Shown here in pieces: positions 30,659 to 39,862 of a DNA stretch of 64,000 nt. Each line of letters begins with the position of its first letter. Positions within the stretch are counted from its first letter, which is position 1. The position numbers were made by a program, and so were the translations under genes. The notes beneath the pieces are model-generated. The model did no database searches. It saw nothing but the letters and a program-made list of their open reading frames with translations, and had not been told where the DNA came from. This stretch comes from Cohnella luojiensis (GTDB lineage Bacteria; Bacillota; Bacilli; Paenibacillales; Paenibacillaceae): the NCBI RefSeq assembly GCF_004564235.1, contig NZ_SOMN01000006.1, positions 1-64,000 of the forward strand, given 5' to 3'.

Positions 30659-31315
30659 CTATTTCATTTTCTGCAACAATTCAATCCGGTAAGCTTCGCT
30701 CTCCAATGACGCGATTTCCTCGAACTCTTCTTTGGTCAGCACCTTTGGCTCCTTGATCGCCGTTGCGATGAGGAAGATTTTCGCGCTTTCCTCCACCACT
30801 TCCGTACGATAGTAAGCTTCGCGAAGGTTACGGCCGGTCGTTACCAGACCATGGTTGCCCAGCAAGATCGAGGCATGCTCGATTTTGGCGACTACCGCGT
30901 CGGCAAGCTTATCCGTTGTCGGTAAAACGTAATCCACATACACGGTTTTGCCGACTAATGCGGCTTGGTCCGGGAACATGATCGGCAAGTCTTTCTCCAC
31001 TAGCGTAAAAGCGATGCAATAGGGCGGGTGCGTATGAACCATGGCGCCGATGTTCGGATTTTGACGGTAGGCGTACAGATGCATCAGAACCTCGGAAGAC
31101 GGACGCAACCCGATATCGGTGATATGGCCTGTCTCGATGTCTACTTCCACCCACTGCTCAGGCTTGATTTCATCTAGCGCGAAACCGCTCGGGGAAAGAT
31201 ACATTTTACCCTCGAAACGGGCGCTAATGTTGCCTCCGGGCCCTACGACAAGCTTGTTGGTTACGGTTTTCTGCGCGTATTTGCATAATTCCTCGCGAAT
31301 GGCTTGGCTGCTCAT
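30659..31315 (-). CDS. fucA: Class II aldolase, L-fuculose-phosphate aldolase
   Basis: The start ATG 31315 is set by CGGAGAAAA; the longer frame overlaps fucI. The 218-residue protein has the class II aldolase zinc motif VHTHPP (about 92-97), a third histidine in LLGNHGLVTTGR (about 150), and the phosphate loop GPGGNISAR near residue 28. In the pathway it splits L-fuculose-1-phosphate to dihydroxyacetone phosphate and L-lactaldehyde. The related enzyme L-ribulose-5-phosphate 4-epimerase is excluded mainly by context. Confidence 0.88.
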   Translation of the reverse strand: MSSQAIREELCKYAQKTVTNKLVVGPGGNISARFEGKMYLSPSGFALDEIKPEQWVEVDIETGHITDIGLRPSSEVLMHLYAYRQNPNIGAMVHTHPPYCIAFTLVEKDLPIMFPDQAALVGKTVYVDYVLPTTDKLADAVVAKIEHASILLGNHGLVTTGRNLREAYYRTEVVEESAKIFLIATAIKEPKVLTKEEFEEIASLESEAYRIELLQKMK

Positions 31316-31347
31316 GGGTTTTCTCCGTTCTATGGACAGACAACCGC

Positions 31348-31372
31348 CGCCTGCTTCGGGAGGAAACAGGCG
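31348..31372. other. Intercistronic hairpin between fucI and the aldolase gene
   Basis: CGCCTG-cttcgggaggaaa-CAGGCG is a stem-loop with no T tract, so it is more likely an mRNA-processing or stabilising element than a terminator. Confidence 0.45.
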
Positions 31373-31392
31373 ACAGCGTCGTCGACTTATTA

Positions 31393-33183
31393 TTATTTGT
31401 ATAACGGTCCGAAGTTGTTGCATGCGCGATAGTCGGCGCTTTCCGCGTTATCCGTTCCGAAGAGGCCCCATACGCGCGGACGGAAGATTTGATCTTCCGG
31501 CACGTTGTGCATGCTGACCGGGATGCGCAGCATCGAAGCAAGCGTAATCAGGTCTGCGCCGATGTGCCCGAAGCTGATCGAGCCGTGGTTAGCGCCCCAA
31601 TTATCCATGACGTCGTATACGCTGCCGAACGAGCCTTTGCCCGTTAAGATCGGAGCGAACCAAGTCGTCGGCCACGTCGAGTCCGTACGTTTGTCGAGCG
31701 TATCGTGAACATCGGCAGGCAGGTCTACGGAGTATCCTTCTGCGATTTGCAGGACCGGTCCGATTCCCTTCACCAAGTTCAAACGTGACATCGTCATCGG
31801 CATGCCGCCGCGAGTCAGGAAGTCCGAGGAATATCCGCCCCCGCGGAAATATTCGACGGACGCCGGACGCCATGAGGTAGCATTCAGACACTTCTGCGCT
31901 TCCTCCGCGGAGATTTCCCAGAACGGCTTCATGGCCGGTTTGCAGTTTTTCGTCTGCTCTCCCGTTCCGTCGAGCGTCGCCGGTCCGGAGTTGATTAAGT
32001 GAAGCAATCCGTTCGCCGCTGCGCCGGTTAGCTTATGACCCGTAACGCGCTCAACGGAATCCGGGCTCCAGTAAGTACGTACGTCCGCGAAAATCTGCGC
32101 GGTGTTCGTCAGCAGATTACCGAATAACATGACCGCTCCGTTCAGGCTGTCGTTCTCCGTGGCGACCATGTAAGGCGCGCGGATTCCGTTCCAGTCGAAC
32201 GAGGAGTTCAGAATCGCTTCCATGAAGTCCCCGTTAGGGAAGTGGTCCGTCCATTGGCGTTGGCCTTGGAAACCGGAGACGATCGCGTTATGCCCTTGCG
32301 CTTCTTCGCCGTAGTCGAGCTCGGCCAAACGAGGGTTGCCGACCATCAGGTCGCGGGCGATGATCGTCATCTTAACGACGGTTTCCCAGTCCTTGTCTTT
32401 GCGTTGGCGGGACGTTTGGATCTCGGCCGGATTGTTGTCCGGACCTTCGATGCAGTTTTCCTTCACCCATGCAAGCGCTTTCTCGTATTCCGCCGGATCA
32501 TAGATTTTCTCGTCCATACGGCGTACGAATTCGCTCATGTCCACATATTCCGTGCGCAGCCCCAAGTATTCTTGGAAGAAGCTATCGTTCACGATCGAAC
32601 CGGCGATTCCCATCGATACGGATCCCATGGATAAGTACGATTTGCCTTTCATGAGGGCGACCGCGAGTCCCGCTCTGGCAAAACCGAGTAATTTGCCCTT
32701 CACATCCTCCGGCACGTCCGTCGTTCCCGCATCCTGTACGTCTTTGCCGTAAATGCCGAATGCCGGAAGCCCTTTCTGAGCGTATGCCGACAATACCGCC
32801 GCAAGATAAACCGCGCCCGGGCGCTCCGTGCCGTTAAAGCCCCATACCGCTTTCGGAATCGCAGGATCCATGTCCATCGTCTCCGTGCCGTAACACCAGC
32901 AAGGGGTAACCGTAATTGATACTCCAACGTTTTCTCTTGCGAATTTGCTGGCAGCGGCTGCAGATTCAGCAACTCCGCCGATACAAGAATCGGCGATGAC
33001 GCACTCCACTGGCGATCCGTCAGGGTAACGAAGGTTATCGGAAAATAGCTTGGCAACGCCGATCGCCATGTTCATCGTTTGATCTTCCAAAGATTCGCGA
33101 ACGCCCTTGCGTCTTCCGTCAATCGTTGGACGAATCCCGATTTTCGGAAATCCGCCGTTCCATCTGAAGTTTTGCTCTGCCAT
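31393..33183 (-). CDS. fucI: L-fucose isomerase
   Basis: This 596-residue enzyme converts L-fucose to L-fuculose using Mn2+. The family motifs are clear: [21 protein letters not shown] at the N terminus, [31 protein letters not shown] with the catalytic Glu, and [13 protein letters not shown] with the catalytic Asp. Length is standard. GGAGG precedes the ATG. It is the first gene of the operon fucI-fucA-kinase-fucU, divergent from a LacI regulator. Confidence 0.97.
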   Translation of the reverse strand: MAEQNFRWNGGFPKIGIRPTIDGRRKGVRESLEDQTMNMAIGVAKLFSDNLRYPDGSPVECVIADSCIGGVAESAAAASKFARENVGVSITVTPCWCYGTETMDMDPAIPKAVWGFNGTERPGAVYLAAVLSAYAQKGLPAFGIYGKDVQDAGTTDVPEDVKGKLLGFARAGLAVALMKGKSYLSMGSVSMGIAGSIVNDSFFQEYLGLRTEYVDMSEFVRRMDEKIYDPAEYEKALAWVKENCIEGPDNNPAEIQTSRQRKDKDWETVVKMTIIARDLMVGNPRLAELDYGEEAQGHNAIVSGFQGQRQWTDHFPNGDFMEAILNSSFDWNGIRAPYMVATENDSLNGAVMLFGNLLTNTAQIFADVRTYWSPDSVERVTGHKLTGAAANGLLHLINSGPATLDGTGEQTKNCKPAMKPFWEISAEEAQKCLNATSWRPASVEYFRGGGYSSDFLTRGGMPMTMSRLNLVKGIGPVLQIAEGYSVDLPADVHDTLDKRTDSTWPTTWFAPILTGKGSFGSVYDVMDNWGANHGSISFGHIGADLITLASMLRIPVSMHNVPEDQIFRPRVWGLFGTDNAESADYRACNNFGPLYK

Positions 33184-33212
33184 AGTTTTTAGCCTCCATA
33201 GGTAAATATAAT

Positions 33213-33251
33213 GTTACCGATAACCTTAAATTATCAGGGTAAACGCTTGCT
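33213..33251. promoter_or_regulatory. LacI-type operator region of the fucose operon
   Basis: GTTACCGATAAC (33213-33224) is a short dyad, and GGTAAACGCTTGCT (33238-33251) has the central CG and AAACG.TT core of LacI/CcpA sites. Both lie between the divergent fucI and LacI genes. Confidence 0.45.
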
Positions 33252-33307
33252 GTCAATTCTTTAATTTTGTAAAATAAGTGTAGATATTGACGAGAAGGAG
33301 CGCACTT

Positions 33308-34333
33308 ATGGTTACGATATACGATATTGCGGCCAAAGCCGGTGTCTCCGCGATGACGGTTTCCAGGGTTATCAATAACACGGGTAAAATCAGCGATACG
33401 ACGAGAGCGAAAGTTCGTCGGGTCATGGAGGAATTAAACTACGTTCCTAACCATATGGCGCGCAGCCTAGTGCTTCAGCAGAGTAATTTACTGTTCCTGC
33501 TGATTACGGATATTACCAACCCCTTCTATACCACGTTGGCGAGAGGCGCCGAGGATGCGGCCAAGAAACACGGCTACCGCCTCCTGTTCGGAAACTCGGA
33601 CGAGAACGTAGAGAAGGAAAAGGATTACGTCGATACGATATTGGCAACGAGAGCCGATGGCGTATTGGTTGCGCCAGCCGGCGACCCTTCATTGCCCCAT
33701 CTGGAGACGCTTCGCAAGCATCAAGTGCCCTTCGTACTTCTAGATCGGGAGGTACCGGGGATGGACAGCGACATCGTGCTCGGCGATAGTAAGGAAGGCG
33801 CGCGCAAGCTTGTCGATCACCTTACCTCGCAAGGACATAGAAGAATCGCCTTGATTAATGGATCTCCCTACATCTCCAGCGCCCGGTTAAGACTGGAAGG
33901 CTATAAGGAAGCATTGAAGCTTAACGATCTCGCCTACGACGAGAGCTATGTACTGGAAACAGCCTTCGAGCCCCGCAGCGACTTGTCGGAGATCGAAAGC
34001 TGGCTTGATCGAATGGATCCTCTGCCGACGGCGATAGTCGCCGGGAACAACGTGCTCGCCGTCGAAGTCATACGAACTCTTCATGGACGCGGCATCCGTG
34101 TGCCCGAGCAAATGTCGCTCGTATGCTTCGACGATCTCGGTCCTTATTCCGAGATCGATCCGTTCCTAACGGTCATCGCCCAGCAAGCTTACCAATTCGG
34201 TTATCTCGGCATGCAGATGCTCGTCGAACGCATTCAAGAGCGCGGCGAATCCGGACTGCCCTGGAAGAAAATCGTCCTTCCGGCGGATATGATCGTCCGG
34301 CGGTCTGTTGCGGCGCTCCCATTGCGGAAGTAG
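33308..34333 (+). CDS. LacI-family repressor of the fucose operon
   Basis: ATG at 33308 follows GAAGGAG; the frame is open 7 codons further but without a ribosome site. The 341-residue protein has the classic N-terminal helix-turn-helix and hinge (VTIYDIAAKAGVSAMTVSRVINNTGKIS) and a periplasmic-binding-like effector domain (about 60-340). It is divergent from fucI and is its probable local repressor, released by L-fucose or a pathway intermediate. Confidence 0.92.
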   Translation: MVTIYDIAAKAGVSAMTVSRVINNTGKISDTTRAKVRRVMEELNYVPNHMARSLVLQQSNLLFLLITDITNPFYTTLARGAEDAAKKHGYRLLFGNSDENVEKEKDYVDTILATRADGVLVAPAGDPSLPHLETLRKHQVPFVLLDREVPGMDSDIVLGDSKEGARKLVDHLTSQGHRRIALINGSPYISSARLRLEGYKEALKLNDLAYDESYVLETAFEPRSDLSEIESWLDRMDPLPTAIVAGNNVLAVEVIRTLHGRGIRVPEQMSLVCFDDLGPYSEIDPFLTVIAQQAYQFGYLGMQMLVERIQERGESGLPWKKIVLPADMIVRRSVAALPLRK

Positions 34334-34395
34334 TTAGACTAAATAGAACTGCGGCACTCTCAACAATGCCGGTATAGATTTAGTTAGAGCAAAAC
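34334..34395. other. Spacer after the LacI gene with a weak hairpin
   Basis: GGCA-ctctcaacaa-TGCC (about 34354-34372) is a short stem without a T tract; a terminator role is weak. Nothing else is visible. Confidence 0.3.
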
Positions 34396-34566
34396 GCCTA
34401 CTTTAGCCGATCTAGCCATACTTTTTATGGTTACAGCTTTCAAGTTGCCTACTTTAGCCGCTCTAGCCATACTTTTTATGGTTACAGCTTTCAGGTTGCC
34501 TACTTGAGTAGCTCTAACCATACTTTTTATAGTTACAGCATCCAAATTGCCTACTTTAGTTACAAT
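34396..34566. repeat. 51-bp palindromic tandem array A
   Basis: Three full units and one partial unit repeat every 51 bases (GCCTAC starts at 34396, 34447, 34498, 34549). Each full unit carries a hairpin, TAGCCAT-acttttt-ATGGTTA, with a G.U pair on the plus strand; unit 3 has drifted. The array fills the space between convergent genes. Because 51 is a multiple of 3, an open frame runs through it, but I do not think it is a gene. Confidence 0.9.
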
Positions 34567-34711
34567 TATCGGCATGCACATAAAAGCCAATCCGCAATTC
34601 AGACTGAGGACAGCACACGCTTCTTACACTCAAACAGTTATTCGGATTGAGCCGATCTGTAACAATAGGTGATCAAATGGGATTCCTCCTCTTGTTAGTA
34701 AGCAAAAGAAA
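34567..34711. other. Intergenic region with no recognisable feature
   Basis: This is AT-rich DNA between array A and the next terminator; I see no gene or clear site. Confidence 0.4.
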
Positions 34712-34732
34712 AAGCACCCGAAGGTGCTCTAT
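34712..34732 (-). terminator. Terminator of the small membrane protein gene
   Basis: The minus strand forms GAGCACC-ttcg-GGTGCTTTTTC, a compact stem with a UUCG tetraloop and T tail. Confidence 0.85.
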
Positions 34733-34935
34733 CCGAATACTTTATCCCCTGCCCAGGAAAATAATTGTTGTGTACCATATCTCAAAGAATACCAAGCAAA
34801 TTGCAAAGTGTTGGTTCTCCACAAGATGAAGATTAACACGGCGATGAGAATTAGGCACCCACAACCTGGCTGATCAGATTTGAATGCTCCAATAACGAAA
34901 ATGATGACCAATATTCCGCGTATTATCCAAAGCAA
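34729..34935 (-). CDS. Small membrane protein (68 residues)
   Basis: TTG start, supported by GAGGAG eight bases upstream. The product has two hydrophobic helices (MLWIIRGILVIIFVIGAF and CGCLILIAVLIFILW) joined by a short CGC-containing turn, then an amphipathic tail. I do not recognise a family. The good ribosome site and a strong terminator suggest a real gene. Confidence 0.65.
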   Translation of the reverse strand: MLWIIRGILVIIFVIGAFKSDQPGCGCLILIAVLIFILWRTNTLQFAWYSLRYGTQQLFSWAGDKVFG

Positions 34936-35063
34936 TACTCTCTCTCCTCAACTAATGATACAGAACTTCCATCTTAACAATAAATATAATAAATATAATA
35001 ACTATTTTTACGAGTTCCCTTGCTAATCCTTTGAGATCAGCCGTAATTAATCCTGCAGATAGT

Positions 35064-36542
35064 TTAGAGTTTAGGCGGGAACCTGCGCTTTGTCGCTTGT
35101 TCGAAGCTATAGGCGATTCTCAACAATGTCGGTTCGCTGAAAGCCCCGCCTACGAAAGTGACGCCGTGCGGACCTTTGGTCGTTGCGCCGCCCGGGACTG
35201 TAATTCCAGTCGAAGCGAACCCGAACGGAACCGTGATTATGGGGTAACCCGCCCTGGCCGCAAGATCGTATCCCCCTCCATCCGCCCCGAGGAATAAAAT
35301 CGCATCTAGCCGGTGTTCCCGCAGCACAAAATCAATCCCCTGCATTCGAGCCAACTCTTCGTTTTTCTTAATACTATCCAAGTACTCCGTCTCCGTCAGC
35401 GTCCCGCTCGTTTGTTCCGACCAGATGAGCGTGCCTTGTCCGTATTTCAAAGCGATTTCCGCGTGTTTCTCGTTATACGCTATGACCTCTTTCAGCGAAT
35501 GAACGGGGATATTCTCCGGTAATTTGACCAGATAATCGTTAAGCGTTTTCTTGAATTCGTAACGAAGCACGTTCCAATCCCATTCCGTCTCTTCGCAAGG
35601 AAGATGGACGGGATCGATAATCGTCGCCCCTTTGCCCTTCATCGTCTCGATCGCTTCTTCGATGATCTCCAGCCTGGCTTCATCCAAATCCCGATAGTAA
35701 AACCTAGGGACTCCGATCCTTGCCTTGCTTAGGAATTCCGCATCCAAAAACGCCGTGTAATCCCGATAGGAAGCGCCGGATGATAAGGTTGCGGGATCGC
35801 GTTCATCGCTCCCCGTTAGCGCCCCCAGGAGGATTGCCGCGTCCGTGACCGTTCTTGTCATCGGACCCGCAGAGTCTTGGCTGCTCGTGATGGGAATGAT
35901 TCCGGTACGGCTTACTAAACCGATCGTCGGCTTCATGCCGACAAGACAATGCTGGTTCGCGGGACTTATGATGGACCCCGACGTTTCCGTGCCGATCGCC
36001 GCCGCCCCTAAATTCGCGGCGATGGCCGCGCCGGACCCCGAACTCGAGCCTCCGACGAATAATTCCCCGGGGCCGTAAGGATTAAGTACTTGCCCGCCAC
36101 TTGAACTGTACCCGGACCACATTTCGGACGACATGAAATTCGCCCATTCCGTCATATTCGTTTTGCCTAGCAGCACAGCACCCTCGGCTCGAAGCCTTGC
36201 GGCAACGAACGAATCCTCGGCTGCTATCGAATCCGCCAGAGCGATCGAACCCGCGCTCGTGTGCATGTTATCATGAGTATCGATATTGTCCTTCAGAAGT
36301 ATGGGGATTCCGTGCAGCATCCCTCGGCTTCCCTTATCTTCACGCTCCCGATCGAGCGACCGGGCAATCGCGATCGCGTCCGGGTTCACTTCCAGGATCG
36401 AATTAATAGTGGAATCATATTGATGAATGCGATTCAAGTAAGCTTGGACCAAATCTTCCGATGTGATTTCCCCGGATTCCATAGCCTTCTGCATGCCCGT
36501 AATATCCGCTTCGACGATCCATTCTTCCAATTTACGATTCAT
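35064..36542 (-). CDS. Amidase-signature family protein
   Basis: This 492-residue protein has the Ser-cisSer-Lys triad context of the amidase signature family: catalytic Lys in GIPILLKDNIDT (about 83), the GGSSSGSGAAIAANLGAAAIGTETSGSI block (about 165-195), and the nucleophile Ser in TETSGSI. It is a stand-alone member related to, but not part of, a GatCAB cluster; substrates in this group range from small amides to peptides. GGGGAG precedes the ATG. It has no obvious operon partner. Confidence 0.9.
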   Translation of the reverse strand: MNRKLEEWIVEADITGMQKAMESGEITSEDLVQAYLNRIHQYDSTINSILEVNPDAIAIARSLDREREDKGSRGMLHGIPILLKDNIDTHDNMHTSAGSIALADSIAAEDSFVAARLRAEGAVLLGKTNMTEWANFMSSEMWSGYSSSGGQVLNPYGPGELFVGGSSSGSGAAIAANLGAAAIGTETSGSIISPANQHCLVGMKPTIGLVSRTGIIPITSSQDSAGPMTRTVTDAAILLGALTGSDERDPATLSSGASYRDYTAFLDAEFLSKARIGVPRFYYRDLDEARLEIIEEAIETMKGKGATIIDPVHLPCEETEWDWNVLRYEFKKTLNDYLVKLPENIPVHSLKEVIAYNEKHAEIALKYGQGTLIWSEQTSGTLTETEYLDSIKKNEELARMQGIDFVLREHRLDAILFLGADGGGYDLAARAGYPIITVPFGFASTGITVPGGATTKGPHGVTFVGGAFSEPTLLRIAYSFEQATKRRFPPKL

Positions 36543-36617
36543 GAGCGAGACTCCCCATCACTTTTTAAGAGTTGATTCCTAGAAATCTTACCATAACATT
36601 CCTGAAATGGGCATTCG

Positions 36618-36655
36618 AAAAAAAGCGGAACAGAGACCTTCCTCTGTTCCGCTTC
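36618..36655 (-). terminator. Terminator of the nitroreductase gene
   Basis: The minus strand forms GGAAGCGGAACAGAG-gaaggt-CTCTGTTCCGCTTTTTTTC, a strong 13-bp stem. Confidence 0.9.
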
Positions 36656-36664
36656 CGTTTATGG

Positions 36665-37240
36665 TCAACCTTCAAACCAGACGGTCTTCACGGTTCCCGG
36701 TTTTCGCTTGCCGATCGGTAGCTGCATGTCGGGGTAACCCACATAGATGAAACCAACGATCTGCTCGCGATCCCCTAACCCCAGCGCTAGCTTCATTTTC
36801 GGGTGATAAGCCGGATCACCTGTCCGCCATACCGCGCCAAGGCCGTTCGCATGCGCCGTAAGCAGCAAGTTTTGCACTGCAGCATGAGCTGCGGCGAGCT
36901 CCTCCGAAACGTTAACTCGCGGCAAATCCGATGGCACGCATACCGCAGCAATGACAACGGGGGCACGGAACGCTTTGGCGACTTCCTTTTCCAACCGTGC
37001 CACACGTTCTTCCCCGCTCAATTCCTGAAGCGTTTCCGCCGCAATATCCGCGTATGCCTGACCTAATACCCGCCTGCCCTCTCCAGTCATCACGATAAAT
37101 TTCCAGGGCTCCGTGCCGTGGTGGTTCGGTGCCCAAACGGCCGCTTCAATCAGCTTTTCAATCAAATCCTTAGGAACAGGCTCATCCTTTACTTTACCGA
37201 TGCTGCGTCGTCCTTGAATAATCTCCTCTAAGCTAGCCAT
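36665..37240 (-). CDS. Nitroreductase-family flavoprotein
   Basis: ATG at 37240 is chosen because AAGGGG lies nine bases upstream; longer alternatives have no site. The 191-residue protein has the FMN-binding nitroreductase fold: IIQGRRSIGKVKDEPVP, AAVWAPNHHGTEPWKFIV, and GLGAVWRTGDPAYHPKMK. Members reduce nitroaromatics or quinones, or act in flavin-dependent stress responses. It is divergent from a YafY-type regulator with a long dyad between them, so it is the probable target of that regulator. Confidence 0.88.
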   Translation of the reverse strand: MASLEEIIQGRRSIGKVKDEPVPKDLIEKLIEAAVWAPNHHGTEPWKFIVMTGEGRRVLGQAYADIAAETLQELSGEERVARLEKEVAKAFRAPVVIAAVCVPSDLPRVNVSEELAAAHAAVQNLLLTAHANGLGAVWRTGDPAYHPKMKLALGLGDREQIVGFIYVGYPDMQLPIGKRKPGTVKTVWFEG

Positions 37241-37395
37241 GATCATCTTCCCCTTCATCTGATTGTCCGCACCGTCCCGTTCAGCCGCCCCGAGCCAGAA
37301 ACTCATAGTGCGTGCCTTTCTCGATATAAATGATAATCTACTTTGATTATGAACTGAATAGGAATGGAAAACAATTGGGTGAAGAATGAACCTAA

Positions 37396-37417
37396 CCCTG
37401 ACATAATGTTGTCAGGG
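37396..37417. promoter_or_regulatory. 22-bp dyad between nitroreductase and YafY-type regulator
   Basis: CCCTGACA-taatgt-TGTCAGGG has perfect 8-bp arms and lies in the divergent promoter region, 59 bases before the regulator start. It is the likely operator for both genes. Confidence 0.6.
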
Positions 37418-37475
37418 TCTACTCGGTATCATAATATGAAAAGGAATCATACAACGGCTAAGGAGGAACGAGAGA

Positions 37476-38393
37476 ATGAAGCTGGATCGACTGCTTGCGA
37501 TTACGATGGCTTTATTAAATCAAACCCGCGTTAGCGCGACAGAGCTAGCCGAGCGGTTCGAGGTTTCTTTGAGAACGATATATAGGGATATGGAATCGAT
37601 CAACTTAGCCGGAATTCCGATCGTCTCTTTCCCCGGTTCCGACGGAGGGTATGAAATCCTGTCAGGTTACCGCGTCGATAAGCAAATCCTGTCCCTTGAT
37701 GACTTCTCATCGATTTGCGGCGCGTTGCGCGGAGTGAAGTCCGCTACGAACAACTCGGATATAGACGGGCTGTTGGAGAGAATCGGAGCTCTGATGCCCA
37801 ATAAATCGGGTTCCGTCGACACATCCGTGGATCTTGATTTTACCCCCTCGCCTAACGATAAGGAGAAAATCAAGCCTCTTCACCAAGCCATAAAAGATCT
37901 TCATTTGGTTCGGTTCGAATATTGGGACAGCAAGGGAAAAGAAAGTCTGCGAACGATCGAGCCGATGGGGCTTTTCCTAAAAGGATATGTTTGGTATATA
38001 TACAGTTACTGCCTGGATAGAAGCGATATTCGAGTATTTAGGCTCTCCCGGATGACGCAGCCGCAGAGCTTGCCGCAGACGTTCGTCCGTCGCAACTATT
38101 CGTTGCAGGACGTTGAGCGACAGTTCTTGAGCCAAGCGAATTTCTCTAGGGTGGGCGCGTTACTGCGCTTTGATCCCGCCGTCAGAACGAGGGTGAGAGA
38201 CGAATTCGGATATGACCAGATCCATGCGAATCCGGACGGGTCCCTTGATGTTAAAGCGAATTTCTCATCGAAAGAACGAGCAATCCAGAACATTCTTAGC
38301 TACGGCACTCACGTAAAAGTAATCGAACCGCAGGAAATACTCGAGGAAGTAAAGCTGCAGGTGGCTCAGATGCTCTCGCATTACTCTGCTTAG
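37476..38393 (+). CDS. YafY-type regulator (HTH_11 plus WYL domain)
   Basis: The 305-residue protein has an N-terminal winged helix (LDRLLAITMALLNQTRVSATELAERFEVSLRTIYRDMESI), a central WYL domain (about 140-220, FEYWDSKGKESLRTIEPMGLFLKGYVWYIYSYCLDR) and a WCX-like C-terminal domain. Such proteins act as ligand- or nucleotide-responsive repressors. AGGAGG precedes the start. The divergent nitroreductase is the likely partner. Confidence 0.9.
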   Translation: MKLDRLLAITMALLNQTRVSATELAERFEVSLRTIYRDMESINLAGIPIVSFPGSDGGYEILSGYRVDKQILSLDDFSSICGALRGVKSATNNSDIDGLLERIGALMPNKSGSVDTSVDLDFTPSPNDKEKIKPLHQAIKDLHLVRFEYWDSKGKESLRTIEPMGLFLKGYVWYIYSYCLDRSDIRVFRLSRMTQPQSLPQTFVRRNYSLQDVERQFLSQANFSRVGALLRFDPAVRTRVRDEFGYDQIHANPDGSLDVKANFSSKERAIQNILSYGTHVKVIEPQEILEEVKLQVAQMLSHYSA

Positions 38394-38398
38394 GATCA

Positions 38399-38444
38399 AA
38401 AAAAGCGATCGTTACCCGGATTTTTCCGAGAGCGCTCGCTTTCC
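38399..38444 (+). terminator. Terminator of the YafY-type gene
   Basis: AAAGCGA ... TCGCTTTCC forms a 7-bp outer stem with additional inner pairing; the T tail is short. Confidence 0.6.
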
Positions 38445-38468
38445 TTCCGCGGAGCGACTTTTGGCCAT

Positions 38469-38812
38469 TTAGTACCGGCGAAATAAGCGTTCCTGGCGCG
38501 GGTATTTGGTTGGTCGGGGGCACTTTCGGAGAAATAGCGGAACCCAGTTCAGTTATTGAGAGCATGGGCGGCACTTACGGCGAAATAGAGGAACCCAGTT
38601 CCGTTATTATGGCCCTTGGCGGCACTTACGGCGAAATAGAGGAACCCAGTTCCGTTATTATGGCCCTTGGCGGCACTTACGGCGAAATAGCGGAACCCAG
38701 TTCCGTTATTATGGCCCTTGGCGGCACTTTCGCGAAATAGAGGAACCCAGTTCCGTTATTGCGGCCATGGGCGGTACTTACGGCGAAATAGTGGAACCCA
38801 GTTCCTTTATTG
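38469..38812. repeat. 51-bp palindromic tandem array B
   Basis: About seven units start every 51 bases (GCACTT at 38520, 38571, 38622, 38673, 38724; one 50-base step at the end; one decayed unit before). Each holds AATAGCGGAAC-cca-GTTCCGTTATT, one G.U pair on the plus strand in the best units. The last unit contains the stop codon of the convergent DUF3817 gene. The core is related to that of array C. Confidence 0.92.
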
Positions 38813-39088
38813 AAGCTTGCGGTCTACATAGAATGGCCCGAAGGGCAGGAAAGCGGCGACAATCGCAAGCAGAGTCATGCCGATCGTGAGTTTGCGAACG
38901 ATTACGGCATTAAGAATAGCTAACAGATATAAGGAAAATAAGAATCCGTGAATAATTCCGACGATCGTAACGACCTCCGGAATATCCGCGGCATATTTAA
39001 GCGGCATTGCTATTAAAAGTAAAACCAAGAACGAAATGGCTTCAAAAGTACCAATAAAACGTAATCGCCCGATTGGTGATTTTAACAT
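38807..39088 (-). CDS. DUF3817 small membrane protein
   Basis: The 93-residue protein has three hydrophobic helices and the DUF3817 pattern (GRLRFIGTFEAISFLVLLLIAMPLKY, GIIHGFLFSLYLLA, AAFLPFGPFYVDRKL). Its function is unknown; members are near-universal in Firmicutes. GGAGG lies seven bases before the ATG. Its last codons and TAA fall inside the final unit of array B. Confidence 0.88.
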   Translation of the reverse strand: MLKSPIGRLRFIGTFEAISFLVLLLIAMPLKYAADIPEVVTIVGIIHGFLFSLYLLAILNAVIVRKLTIGMTLLAIVAAFLPFGPFYVDRKLQ

Positions 39089-39167
39089 TGCGCAACCTCC
39101 GGCTTGACCAAATTTCCTTTATCTTATCAACGTCCGGCAGGCAATGCCATGAACAAGTTGTGACTTT

Positions 39168-39848
39168 TCAACGCGAAACGTATTTTAGAGCTTCCCGTTC
39201 GCTCAGCGGCGACAGGCGAGTTTCCGCCACAAACCGACGAACCGCGTCTTCATCGGTTTTTGAATATTCCCGGAGCGCCCAACCGATCGCCTTGCGAATA
39301 AAGAATTCCTTTTCGTCCTTGCAACGGTTAATAAAATCGAACAATCGATCGACGTCAGTCCTCTGTTTGTATCGCAGTTGATACAACAGGGCAGTTCGAC
39401 GCAACCAGAAATCGTCGGACTCTATCCAACGCTCCGCGTAAGCTGGAATCAAATCCGGATATCTCGTCAGGTGGTCGCCCATCGTATGGGAAGCCAAATA
39501 ATCGACCGTATCCCACCATGACTTCGTCGTGATCAAACTCTCGAACGCTACGATATCCGTTTTTTTAGCCTGTTTGCCGTATTTCTCGAGATATGCCATC
39601 GCCACGTTCTGAAATTCGCGTTCGGGCAGCTGCCACAACTGCTGAACGACATAAAGCAATTCATCGCCGGCGGGAATTCCGTGCTTCGACCAGAACTCTT
39701 TCGTTAGGCTTGTCCGCTCGGGAGTCTTAATCCCTAGGAAGGGATACTGGTTGCGCATGTAGTCTTCCATCGATTTCGCCTTTTCGCGATCTGCATGCTG
39801 CCTAAACCAGGCCGCCAACGCGGCGATATATTCCGTAACTTCCGGCAC
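39168..39848 (-). CDS. AlkD-like DNA alkylation repair protein
   Basis: The GTG at 39848 is preferred because GAGGAG lies nine bases upstream; a TTG three codons earlier touches the site. The 226-residue protein is all-helical with HEAT-like repeats, and shows YPFLGIKTPERTSLTKEFW, SWWDTVDYLASHTMG and DDFWLRRTALLYQLRYK, where the Trp-Trp/Asp cluster matches the lesion-binding face of AlkD glycosylases. It follows the pseudouridine synthase gene by 14 bases. Confidence 0.88.
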   Translation of the reverse strand: MPEVTEYIAALAAWFRQHADREKAKSMEDYMRNQYPFLGIKTPERTSLTKEFWSKHGIPAGDELLYVVQQLWQLPEREFQNVAMAYLEKYGKQAKKTDIVAFESLITTKSWWDTVDYLASHTMGDHLTRYPDLIPAYAERWIESDDFWLRRTALLYQLRYKQRTDVDRLFDFINRCKDEKEFFIRKAIGWALREYSKTDEDAVRRFVAETRLSPLSEREALKYVSR

Positions 39849-39862
39849 CAGTATCAACTCCT

